DNA from: CAZFLM01 sp964519955 | GTDB lineage: Bacteria > Armatimonadota > Chthonomonadetes > Chthonomonadales > CAJBBX01 | Assembly (NCBI GenBank): GCA_964519955.1 | Contig: CAZFLM010000130.1 | Location: forward strand, 1-12,840 | Length of the DNA stretch: 12,840 bases | Direction: 5' to 3' | Part shown: positions 1 to 6,492 of the stretch, piece by piece | How the letters are laid out: every line of letters starts with the position of its first letter | Position numbering within the stretch: the stretch's first letter is position 1 | Notes under the pieces: model-generated | What the model was told of the DNA's origin: nothing | Seen by the model: only the letters and a program-made list of their open reading frames with translations | The model's database searches: none | Translations under genes and position numbers: made by a program

Positions 1-729
1 CCCGCGGGGGGCAGACCGGGACCGCACTTCACCGCCACTCTGGAGGACCACGAGGGCCGAGCGAGCATCCATGGGGTCACCGCTGGCCCGGAGTACACCC
101 GAATCTCGCCGGCGCCTCTCATCGAGCCGGGCCCGAAGCCGCACACCACCTACCTGTCCGATGCGCGTTCCACCATCGACGACCTGATGGTGGTGATCGG
201 CGCCTTCGCCGTGGGGCTCGGGCTCATCAGCCTCATCCAGGTGCACGGCAAGAAGATCGTCAAGAAGCACCGCCAGTGGCCCGAGAGCGCCACGTTCTTC
301 GCCGCCACCATCGCGATGGCCGTCGCAACCCTGTGGGACCGCGCGCACACCGGCGACGGCAACCCGGGCAAGCAGCTCTACAACCTGCTCTTCTACGGCC
401 TCTTCCAGCCGCTGGGCTCGTCGATGTTCTCGCTGCTGGCCGCCTACCTGGTCTCCGCGGCCTTCCGCGCCTTCCGCATCCGGTCGCTCGACGGCGCGCT
501 GATGGCCGGCAGCGCCGTGCTCATCATGCTCGGCCAGGTGCCCATCGGCAACTGGCTGACGCATGGCCTGCCGCATGCCGTCCAGATCCCCACGCTGATG
601 ACCTGGATCCTGTTCGTCACCAACAACGCCGTGGTCCGCGCCGTGAACTTCGGCATCTTCGTCGGCGCGCTCGCAACCGCGGTCCGCGTGTGGCTCAGCA
701 TGGACCGCGCCGCGATGCGGTTCGACTAG
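1..729 (+). CDS. Polytopic membrane protein of unknown function, 5' end outside the window
   Basis: The reading frame is open from the first base of the window to the TAG at 727-729 (242 visible codons), so the gene starts upstream; the ATG at 187 lies inside it. The first ~60 visible residues are hydrophilic and rich in Pro and Gly, like the end of an extracytoplasmic beta-type domain. After them come about five hydrophobic segments (visible residues ~63-83, 97-112, 128-158, 165-182, 198-230), joined by a basic loop (KKIVKKHRQ) that is probably cytoplasmic. I recognise no family. The next gene starts 1 bp after the stop, so the two are surely co-transcribed and probably translationally coupled. 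Coding is supported by the uninterrupted frame, the alternating hydrophobic pattern and the tight packing. A transport or envelope role is possible but is inference only. Confidence 0.8.
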   Translation, partial: PAGGRPGPHFTATLEDHEGRASIHGVTAGPEYTRISPAPLIEPGPKPHTTYLSDARSTIDDLMVVIGAFAVGLGLISLIQVHGKKIVKKHRQWPESATFFAATIAMAVATLWDRAHTGDGNPGKQLYNLLFYGLFQPLGSSMFSLLAAYLVSAAFRAFRIRSLDGALMAGSAVLIMLGQVPIGNWLTHGLPHAVQIPTLMTWILFVTNNAVVRAVNFGIFVGALATAVRVWLSMDRAAMRFD

Positions 730-730
730 A

Positions 731-1585
731 ATGGACCGACGCTCAATGACCTGGCCCGACCGCCTGCTGCGCATCGACAACCGGTGGCTCTACACCGCGC
801 TCGCGCTGTTCGTCGCCGCGCCGGTGTTCGTGCCGATGCGCCCCGCCATCCCGGCCAGCCCGGAGACGCTGGGCATCTACCGGGCCGTCGAGGCCGTGCC
901 GCCAGGCAAGACGGTCATGGTGCTGAGCACGTGGGATGCCGGCACGATCGGCGAGTGCGAGGGGCAGACCAACGGCGTGATCGAGCACCTGATGCGCAGA
1001 GGCATCCCGTTCGTCATCTGGACCAGCAACCCGGCCTCGCCGCCGTTCTACAACCGCGTCGTCCAGGCCGCGGCCCGCCGCCATGGGCGCGTCTACGGAC
1101 GCGACTGGGTGGACTGCGGATACAAGGTCCCGGCCGATCAGCTCAAGTACGCCATCCAGATGCTCTCACGCGACTTCCGGGGCTACATGCGCGTCGACGC
1201 CCATGGCACACCCATCGACCAACTGCCGCTGACGAGCAGCATCAAGGGAGCAGCGGACTTCGATCTGCTGCTGAGCATCGGCTACAACCCCACGGTGGAG
1301 TTCATCCAGTTCGTGCAGGGGGTCTACGGCACCAAGGTGGGCTTCGGCGTGGCGGCCATCAACAGCACCGTCTGCTACAGCTACATCGACTCCAAGCAGA
1401 TCGTCGGCATGCTGGTCGGCGCGCGGGGCGGGGCGGAGTACGAGACGCTGGTGAAGCGCCCGGGCAAGGGGGTCGACATCATCGTCGCCCAGTCGTACGG
1501 CCACCTGCTCATCATCCTGGCGGTCGTCGCCGCGAACGTGGCCGTGCTGGCCAAGCGGCGCGCGGCTCGGAGCGAGGCGCTATGA
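731..1585 (+). CDS. Membrane-anchored protein of unknown function (TM - soluble alpha/beta domain - TM)
   Basis: This 284-residue protein has one hydrophobic helix near the N-terminus (~18-36), a soluble domain of about 220 residues, and a C-terminal helix (~257-274) followed by a basic tail (KRRAAR). The basic ends suggest that both termini are cytoplasmic and the middle domain is extracytoplasmic. The soluble part looks alpha/beta: a strand at TVMVLSTWD (61-69), a Gly- and Cys-bearing turn (TIGECEGQTNG, 72-82), a second strand at PFVIWTSNP (93-101), and later DFDLLLSIGYNP (177-187) and GGAEYETLV (233-241). That recalls periplasmic binding or Rossmann-like folds, but I cannot name a family. 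Cysteines lie at 76, 129 and 215. The ATG at 731 follows the previous stop by 1 bp with no clear Shine-Dalgarno, which points to coupling; an ATG at 746 is an alternative start. The stop overlaps the next start by 4 bp (ATGA). Confidence 0.85.
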   Translation: MDRRSMTWPDRLLRIDNRWLYTALALFVAAPVFVPMRPAIPASPETLGIYRAVEAVPPGKTVMVLSTWDAGTIGECEGQTNGVIEHLMRRGIPFVIWTSNPASPPFYNRVVQAAARRHGRVYGRDWVDCGYKVPADQLKYAIQMLSRDFRGYMRVDAHGTPIDQLPLTSSIKGAADFDLLLSIGYNPTVEFIQFVQGVYGTKVGFGVAAINSTVCYSYIDSKQIVGMLVGARGGAEYETLVKRPGKGVDIIVAQSYGHLLIILAVVAANVAVLAKRRAARSEAL

Positions 1586-2274
1586 CCGGCTTCGTCCCGC
1601 ACCCCGTCAGCCCGTTCTCGCTGCAGGGCCTCACCATCTGGCTCAGCGCGCTGGCGACCCTCGCCATCTTCTCCTTCCTCTACAAGGAGAACCGCATCTA
1701 CCGCTTCGCCGAGCACGCCCTCCTCGGCTTCGGCATCGGGTTCTCCGTGGCAACCACCATCACGGACATCCTGATCCCGAAGTGGTGGACCCCGATGGTG
1801 AGCGGATGGAGGACGGGGCACCATGGGGCATTCGCGCTCGGCCTGCTCGCCGGCGGCCTCGGGCTCATGTGGTACGGCATCTACCACAGGAAGACCGTCT
1901 GGATGTCGCGCGTGGTGATGGGCCTCACGATCGGGGCGGGCGCGGGGTTGGCGTTCAAGGCGGAGATCAACGACAAGCTGCCGCAGATCGTTGCCTCCTT
2001 CAAGTCGCCCTACGTGCCGGCCGCCGAGACGACCGCGTTCAGCAACTCGCTCAACAACATCCTGTTCTTCTTCATCGTGTTCACGGTGCTGTCCTACTTC
2101 TTCTTCTCGGCCAGGCAGACCGGGCGCGTCTGGGGCACCTCCACGAAGCTGGGCCGAACGTTCCTGATGATCACCTTCGGCGTCTTCTTCGGCAACACGA
2201 TCATGACGCGCATGAGCGTGTTCATCGAGCGGGTCTGGTTCCTGCTCGCGCAGTGGCTCCGATTCGGCGGCTAA
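1582..2274 (+). CDS. Polytopic membrane protein of unknown function, third gene of the trio
   Basis: The protein has 230 residues. The ATG at 1582 overlaps the previous stop by 4 bp (ATGA) and has GGAG and GAGG just upstream, so this start is well supported; the same frame is open further upstream, but only as a shadow of the previous gene. I count about seven hydrophobic segments (~15-34, 44-63, 82-102, 107-126, 157-177, 190-208, 210-226). A hydrophilic loop with acidic and basic residues lies at ~127-155, and a strikingly Phe-rich helix at ~161-176. I recognise no transporter or enzyme signature. A loose resemblance between the LNNILFFF region here (158-165) and LYNLLFYG in the first protein of the trio might mean the two are distantly related, but it is too weak to rely on. 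The 29-bp gap to the following gene suggests one transcript. Confidence 0.85.
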   Translation: MTGFVPHPVSPFSLQGLTIWLSALATLAIFSFLYKENRIYRFAEHALLGFGIGFSVATTITDILIPKWWTPMVSGWRTGHHGAFALGLLAGGLGLMWYGIYHRKTVWMSRVVMGLTIGAGAGLAFKAEINDKLPQIVASFKSPYVPAAETTAFSNSLNNILFFFIVFTVLSYFFFSARQTGRVWGTSTKLGRTFLMITFGVFFGNTIMTRMSVFIERVWFLLAQWLRFGG

Positions 2275-2303
2275 CCCGCCACCACCCTGACAGGGAGTGA
2301 CTC

Positions 2304-3188
2304 ATGCTCAAGCTCACGCGTATTGCCGAGAACCCCGTTCTGAAGCCTAACCCGGTTGTGCACTGGGAGCGCGATGCTGTCTGCAACACGGCGGTGGCGC
2401 GCTATGCCGGGCAGGTCCATCTGCTCTACCGCGCGGTGGTCCACAGCCCCGGCGACCCGAACCGCTCGTACATCGGCCACGCGTGGAGCGACGACGGCGT
2501 GCACTTCGCCCGCGACATCGTGCCCGCGCTCGCGCCCGGCGAGGTGCCCGAGGAGAGCCAGGGGGTCGAGGACCCGCGCGTCGTCTACCTCGACGGCACG
2601 TTCTACATGCAGTACACCGCGTACAACCTGCGGTCGGCCCAGATCGCCATGGCCACCTCGCCGGACCTGGTGCACTGGGAGCGCAAGGGCATCATGATCA
2701 GCGACGAACCGTTCGGCTGGAACAAGGACGCCTCGCTGTTCCCGGCGCGCATCGGCGGACGCTACTGCATGATGCATCGCCCCGACCCGGACATCTACCT
2801 CGCGTTCTCGGACGACCTGGCGTCGTGGGGCGATCACGTGAAGATCATGGCCCCCGAGTTCAAGTGGGAGAGCGAGAAGATAGGCGGAGGCGCACAGCCC
2901 ATCCTCACCGAGCAGGGGTGGCTGATGGTCTACCATGGCGTCGACGATGCGCTCGTCTACCGGCTCGGCGTGGCGCTGCTCGACCGGGATGATCCGACGA
3001 AGGTGCTGAAGCGCCAGGCGGAGCCGATCCTGGAGCCGGAGACCCCCTGGGAGCGAGAGGGCGACGTGCCGAACGTGGTCTTCACCTGCGGGGCGCTGCT
3101 GGAGGACGACGTGCTCAAGGTGTACTACGGGGCAGCCGACAAGGTCATCGGCCTCGCGACGGGCAAAGTGCGCGACTTCCTGGGCTAG
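2304..3188 (+). CDS. GH130 family glycoside phosphorylase (beta-mannoside phosphorylase-like)
   Basis: This 294-residue protein has the hallmarks of the GH130 five-bladed beta-propeller enzymes: ENPVLKPNP near the N-terminus (9-17), LYRA (41-44), GVEDPR (87-92), NKDASLFP (140-147), HRPDPDI (158-164), KIGGGAQPI (192-200), YHGV (210-213), GDVPNVVFTCGALL (253-266) and YYGAADKVIGLAT (274-286). Known GH130 members phosphorolyse beta-1,2- or beta-1,4-mannosides, releasing mannose 1-phosphate with inversion; an Asp serves as acid and Arg, Lys and His residues bind phosphate. Here D90 is a good candidate for the acid, and R43, H158, R159 and K192 are candidates for phosphate contacts, by motif only. 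There is no signal peptide, so it is cytoplasmic. The exact glycan is not readable: a GH130 hydrolase or a different linkage remains possible. GGGAG-like bases (AGGGAGTG) precede the ATG. It lies 29 bp after the membrane trio. Confidence 0.93.
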   Translation: MLKLTRIAENPVLKPNPVVHWERDAVCNTAVARYAGQVHLLYRAVVHSPGDPNRSYIGHAWSDDGVHFARDIVPALAPGEVPEESQGVEDPRVVYLDGTFYMQYTAYNLRSAQIAMATSPDLVHWERKGIMISDEPFGWNKDASLFPARIGGRYCMMHRPDPDIYLAFSDDLASWGDHVKIMAPEFKWESEKIGGGAQPILTEQGWLMVYHGVDDALVYRLGVALLDRDDPTKVLKRQAEPILEPETPWEREGDVPNVVFTCGALLEDDVLKVYYGAADKVIGLATGKVRDFLG

Positions 3189-3260
3189 GTAAGCCAAGGA
3201 GGCGGCGGTCTTGACTGTTCGACATTCGACCTTCGACGCTCGACGCCTTACCGGCTTACC
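3188..3260. repeat. Convergent intergenic region with an 8-bp inverted repeat
   Basis: GGTAAGCC at 3188-3195 is matched by its reverse complement GGCTTACC at 3253-3260, with 57 bp between. The left arm begins on the last base of the GH130 stop codon and the right arm lies in the last codons of the GyrI-like gene, so the element spans the meeting point of two convergent genes. No T-run follows either arm. It could pair in RNA from either direction and help end transcription, but a long loop and a short stem make this weak. Confidence 0.3.
3217..3244. repeat. Tandem heptamer repeat, four units of NTTCGAC
   Basis: Four consecutive 7-bp units read GTTCGAC, ATTCGAC, CTTCGAC and GCTCGAC; the first three share TTCGAC exactly and the fourth has one change. 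The array fills the short gap between the converging GH130 and GyrI-like genes. Two more units of the same heptamer, in the same orientation, lie on the other side of the GyrI-like gene (3727-3740). The function is unknown. Confidence 0.75.
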
Positions 3261-3706
3261 ACCGCCACCCGGACATCGAACTCACACAGCCCGCTCGGCA
3301 CGAAGCGCTCGTCGTACACTTCGACCGCGCCGCAGCGGGCTTCCTTGTATGCCGAGGCCGGCAGCCAGGTGTTCACCTCGCCGTAGGCGCGCTGCATGTC
3401 GCCCAGGCCGCCGCGTATCGTGAAGACCGCGTAGCTGCCTGCGGGTACGGTGTATGCCTGGCACCCGTCGGGCAGTTCGCCGAACTCGGACACCTCGACG
3501 CATGCCAGGTACGTGTCGATGGGCCCGCCGCCGCTCGGGTAGATCACCCCGTAGAGCGTCTCAGGCTGCACCTTGTGCTGGATAAGGGCCAGCTTCCGGG
3601 CAAGACCGTAGAACAAGGTGGGCACGAACTGCCACCCATGCAGCTCCGGGTTGAACGCCACGCCGACGACCTTCATCTCCGCCATGTCGACAATCCGAGG
3701 TTCCAT
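3248..3706 (-). CDS. GyrI-like / AraC effector-binding-type small-molecule binding protein
   Basis: The protein has 152 residues. It matches the stand-alone GyrI-like (effector-binding) fold: an N-terminal strand ending MKVVGVAF, then LYGVIYPSG, DTYLACVEVSEFGELP, YTVPAGSYAVFTIRGGLGDM, a helix with NTWLPASAYKE, VEVYDERF, and a closing FDVRVAV strand. The spacing of the Pro-Ala-Gly-Ser-Tyr strand, the Trp-Leu-Pro helix and the Glu-Val-Tyr-Asp strand is typical. Relatives bind hydrophobic or cationic small molecules, either alone or fused to AraC/MerR DNA-binding domains; no DNA-binding domain is present here, and the ligand is unknown. The frame stays open upstream, but the ATG at 3706 has a perfect GGAGG 7 nt before it (3714-3718), and earlier starts would run into the peptidase gene. 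It lies 61 bp downstream of that gene and may share its transcript. Confidence 0.8.
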   Translation of the reverse strand: MEPRIVDMAEMKVVGVAFNPELHGWQFVPTLFYGLARKLALIQHKVQPETLYGVIYPSGGGPIDTYLACVEVSEFGELPDGCQAYTVPAGSYAVFTIRGGLGDMQRAYGEVNTWLPASAYKEARCGAVEVYDERFVPSGLCEFDVRVAVVSR

Positions 3707-3726
3707 CGCCCGACCTCCGTCCCACC

Positions 3727-3740
3727 GTTCGACGTTCGAC
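3727..3740. repeat. Two further NTTCGAC heptamer units
   Basis: Two back-to-back copies of GTTCGAC lie in the 61-bp gap between the NlpC/P60 gene and the GyrI-like gene, 20 bp before the latter's start codon. They match the four-unit array at 3217-3244 in sequence and orientation, so the small gene is bracketed by the same repeat. Confidence 0.65.
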
Positions 3741-3767
3741 CCTGTACCTACGACCAGCAGTCCGCCC

Positions 3768-4568
3768 CTAGCGCCGCAGCCGCCGCGCGCCCCAGTAGAT
3801 CGAGTCGAACGGCGCATCCGACAACGCGTTCACCGTCACGCCGTAGCCGCCCCGCGAGTGGATGAACCGATGGCCGTCGAGCGCCATGCCCACGTGCGAG
3901 ATCGTCCGGCCGTGCGGATCGCCGCCCCCGGCGAAGAACACCAGATCGCCCGCCGCCAGACCGCCCCGCTCGACGGGCTCCATGCAGCTCCAGTCGGCCT
4001 GCTGGTTCGCATCGCGGGGCGTCACCACGCCGCACAGCGCATGGCACCTCTGCGTGAACCCGGAGCAGTCGATCCCGAAGGGGGAGCGCCCGCCCCAGAG
4101 ATAGGGCACGCCGCGAAGCTGCATCCCGGCGGCCACCAGGTTCTGGCCTGTAGGCTCGGGGCGCGGTACGTCGCCACCCTCCAGATCGGCGGCGCGCACG
4201 TACAGCCGGCCGCGCTCCGGCACGTCGATCGCCACGTATCGGCCATCTTCCGCACACGCGCCTACCTCGACGCCGAGCGGAAGGAGGGTCACCATCTCCG
4301 CGCTGTCGCTGGGCGCGGTCCGAGCCGGAGCAAACAGCGCTTGCACACGCATCGGCTTCCCCGTCGTGCGAGCGTCCGACGCCACATGGGCTCGCAGCAC
4401 CCAGCCGCGGTACGGCTCGTGGGTCTCCATCAGCACCCAGCGGTCCTGCTCTTCGATGACGCGCCCCTTTTCACCGAACAGCGCCTGGCTCACCTGCTCG
4501 GCGTCTGAGTCGGGCTCCGCCCGCATCGCGGTCACGTTGTGCGTTACGACGGCGAAGTGATCAACCAT
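3768..4568 (-). CDS. NlpC/P60 cysteine peptidase with two N-terminal SH3-like domains (YkfC-like)
   Basis: This 266-residue protein has two SH3-like domains (~3-65 and ~73-130) followed by an NlpC/P60 domain (~143-262). Catalytic residues are visible: Cys168 in DCSGF, His225 in ISHVGM and His237 in FIHSRG as the third polar residue. RDANQQ (185-190) and GDLVFF (207-212) are also typical. The layout is that of gamma-D-glutamyl-L-diamino-acid endopeptidases such as YkfC, which cut peptidoglycan-derived peptides. No signal peptide or membrane helix is seen, which suggests a cytoplasmic role in recycling muropeptides rather than wall hydrolysis outside the cell. The open frame continues far upstream, through the next gene, but only as a shadow; the ATG at 4568 has GAGGA 9 nt upstream and a promoter behind it. 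The usual partners in murein-peptide recycling, such as a dipeptide epimerase, are not in the window. Confidence 0.9.
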   Translation of the reverse strand: MVDHFAVVTHNVTAMRAEPDSDAEQVSQALFGEKGRVIEEQDRWVLMETHEPYRGWVLRAHVASDARTTGKPMRVQALFAPARTAPSDSAEMVTLLPLGVEVGACAEDGRYVAIDVPERGRLYVRAADLEGGDVPRPEPTGQNLVAAGMQLRGVPYLWGGRSPFGIDCSGFTQRCHALCGVVTPRDANQQADWSCMEPVERGGLAAGDLVFFAGGGDPHGRTISHVGMALDGHRFIHSRGGYGVTVNALSDAPFDSIYWGARRLRR

Positions 4569-4617
4569 GTCGGGCGGTCCTCGTAGGTCTGGGGTAGTGG
4601 CGCCGGTGTTCTGGACG

Positions 4618-4647
4618 ATTGTAGCAGAGCGCGGAGGCCTGCGCCAA
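4618..4647 (-). promoter_or_regulatory. Predicted sigma70-type promoter of the NlpC/P60 gene
   Basis: On the - strand, TTGGCG (4647-4642) and TACAAT (4623-4618) are separated by 18 bp, close to the TTGACA/TATAAT consensus, and the -10 box stands out in GC-rich surroundings. It lies about 50 bp before the start codon at 4568. The -35 hexamer falls inside the loop and arm of the inverted repeat at 4637-4663. Confidence 0.6.
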
Positions 4648-4663
4648 GACCGACGGCGCAGGC
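4637..4663 (-). terminator. Strong hairpin 30 bp after the TPR-glycosyltransferase operon, possible terminator
   Basis: A perfect 9-bp inverted repeat (GCCTGCGCC / GGCGCAGGC) at 4637-4645 and 4655-4663, with a 9-nt loop, begins 30 bp downstream of the last glycosyltransferase stop codon. The stem is very GC-rich. No T-run follows on the - strand, so it is not a classical intrinsic terminator. It may act as an atypical or processing-related 3' end, or as an operator for the peptidase promoter it overlaps. Confidence 0.4.
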
Positions 4664-4693
4664 AGGAGTGCGCGGACGTAAGGGTACAGCGCG

Positions 4694-6478
4694 TCAGGCG
4701 GCGGCAGGCATCTCGCTCTGCAGAGCGCGGCACACGTCGGCGACCAGTGGCTCCCAGCGCCCGGCCTGCTCCTGCCGGTAGATGCGCATCGACGGGTACC
4801 AGGGCGAGTCCGATCGATCCAGCATCCATCGCCAGTCCGGCACGCGCGGAATCAGCATCCACACGGGCAGACCGAGCGCCCCGGCCAGGTGAGCGACGCT
4901 CGTGTCCACCGAGATCAGCAGATCCATGCACTGGAGCGCCGCAGCCGTGTCCACGAAGTCGCCCAGCTCCGGTCCGAGGTCGATCACTGCGTCGCCGAAG
5001 CCGCACGCGGCGATCTGCCCCGAGGCCGGCCCCTTCTGGAGGCTGTAGAGCGATACGCGCGGCATCTCCGCCAGCGGCGCGAGGCACTCGAGCCGCATGG
5101 ATCGGTTGCGGTCGTTGCGGTGGTTCGGGTTGCCCGCCCAGACGAGACCTACCTTCAGTCCGGCCGCCGTGCCGAGGCGATCGCGCCACGCGCTGGCGCG
5201 GTCCTCCGGTACGCGCAGATAGGGAACGCCGCACGGCACCGTGTCCAGCGTGGTGCGGAACACGGCGGGCAGCGTCATCAAGTCGGTGTGCTCGTCGAAC
5301 TCCGCCGCGACGCTCCTGTCCGCCTGCATCGACACGACTCGGTCGGCGAGGCCGCTCAACGCGAGAAGGCCCACAAGGCCCGGCTGGCACTCGAACACCA
5401 CCCGCGCGCAGCGCTCACGCACCATCGGCAGGTACCTGGCGAAGTGGATCGTGTCCCCGTACCCCTGCTCCGCGCAGACGAGGATCGTCTTGCCCTCCAG
5501 CACCCGCCCATCCCAACGCGGCTTGCCCAGATCCCGCGGAGGCTCCTCGCCGGCCAGCGCCTGCCAACCCTCCACGGGCCAGCCGCCCGGCCAGTCGCCC
5601 ATCGTGAGCCGGGTGACCGTGGAATTGAGACGGGTCTCGCGGTAGGAGGGGTCCAGCTCGAGGGCGCGGGTGTAGCACGCCAGCGCCTCAGCGTACTCGC
5701 CCCGGTCCTCGTGCGCCAGACCCACATTGAGGTGGTACGGGGCGAAGTCCGGCCGGAGGTCGAGGGCGCGCCGGTAGCACTCGAGCGCCTCGTCTGCGTC
5801 GCGGCGCTGGCGCGCAATCCCGCCGAGGTCGGTCCAGACATCCGGGTTGTTCGGCGCCGCAGCGGCGGCGCGCCGGAACGCGCCCTCGGCGCCGACGATG
5901 TCGCCGGCCTCACGCAGCGCGATGCCCAGGTTGCGCAGCGGGACCGGGTCGTCTGGCCGCAGCAACGCTGCTCGCCTCAGCCACGGCACCGCCTTGTCCG
6001 CCCGCCCCGCCTCGCAGAACGTGCTGCCCAGGTTGACCAGAGCCTCGACGAAGTCCGGCGCCAGCTCGGCCGCGCGCACATAGGAGGCCACAGCCGCATC
6101 GCGCCGGCCGGCCGCGCGCAGCGCGTTGGCCAGGTTGAAGTGCGCGGAAGGCAGGCGCGGCCCCAAGCGGGCAGCGCAGCGCAGCGCCTCGATCGCACCG
6201 TCCGCGTCCCCGGCCTTCCCAAGCGCCAGCCCGAGCTGCTCGTGGCCCTCCGCCCAGTCCGGCCGCACCCGCACGGCCCGGCGCAGCAGAGACACCGCCT
6301 CGGCGCACCTCGATGTGTCAACGCAGACCGCGCCGAGCAGCGCCAGCGCCAACGGCTCGTCGGCACCGTCCGCGAGCGCCTGCCTGTAGAGCCGCTCAGC
6401 GCCCGCCAGGTCGCCTGCCTGATGCCGCGCAAGGCCGGACTCCACCAGCGACGGCCCCGATGCCGATACCACACTCAC
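4694..6478 (-). CDS. TPR protein with GT9/FlmG-like glycosyltransferase domain
   Basis: The product is 594 residues from the GTG at 6478. Residues ~10-290 are about eight tetratricopeptide repeats, each with the Gly/Ala...Ala...Pro spacing of 34-residue units. Residues ~322-575 form a GT-B-type domain related to heptosyltransferases (GT9): AEQGYGDTIHFARYLP (336-351), LVWAGNP (445-451), DTSVAHLAGALG (525-536) and a Trp-rich VPDWRWMLDR stretch (546-555). The layout matches Caulobacter FlmG, whose TPR part binds flagellin and whose GT part glycosylates it. Given its place behind fliD-fliS, I infer a flagellin or filament glycosyltransferase. The start is set by a 4-bp GTGA overlap with the upstream gene's stop and an AAGGAG 8 nt away; an in-frame ATG at 6523, inside the upstream gene, is less likely. 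It is clearly paralogous to the upstream gene across TPR and GT domains. Confidence 0.9.
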   Translation of the reverse strand: MSVVSASGPSLVESGLARHQAGDLAGAERLYRQALADGADEPLALALLGAVCVDTSRCAEAVSLLRRAVRVRPDWAEGHEQLGLALGKAGDADGAIEALRCAARLGPRLPSAHFNLANALRAAGRRDAAVASYVRAAELAPDFVEALVNLGSTFCEAGRADKAVPWLRRAALLRPDDPVPLRNLGIALREAGDIVGAEGAFRRAAAAAPNNPDVWTDLGGIARQRRDADEALECYRRALDLRPDFAPYHLNVGLAHEDRGEYAEALACYTRALELDPSYRETRLNSTVTRLTMGDWPGGWPVEGWQALAGEEPPRDLGKPRWDGRVLEGKTILVCAEQGYGDTIHFARYLPMVRERCARVVFECQPGLVGLLALSGLADRVVSMQADRSVAAEFDEHTDLMTLPAVFRTTLDTVPCGVPYLRVPEDRASAWRDRLGTAAGLKVGLVWAGNPNHRNDRNRSMRLECLAPLAEMPRVSLYSLQKGPASGQIAACGFGDAVIDLGPELGDFVDTAAALQCMDLLISVDTSVAHLAGALGLPVWMLIPRVPDWRWMLDRSDSPWYPSMRIYRQEQAGRWEPLVADVCRALQSEMPAAA

Positions 6479-6492
6479 TCCGCCAACTCCTT
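6475..6492 (-). promoter_or_regulatory. Ribosome binding site and GTGA overlap that fix the GTG start
   Basis: AAGGAG at 6492-6487 sits 8 nt before GTG at 6478. That GTG shares GTGA with the TGA stop of the upstream gene. Ideal spacing plus stop-start overlap indicates translational coupling of the two glycosyltransferases. Confidence 0.75.

Noticed and set aside
784..1581. Upstream in-frame extension of the third membrane gene
   Set aside because: The translation is Arg/His/Gly-rich and overlaps the second membrane gene; the ATGA overlap at 1582 with a ribosome site is the better start.
3217..3244. Heptamer array as a small CRISPR array
   Set aside because: The units are 7 bp with no spacers and no cas genes nearby.
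4569..5390. Upstream extension of the NlpC/P60 frame
   Set aside because: It runs through the coding region of the TPR protein and has no domain features; a promoter and ribosome site lie directly before 4568.
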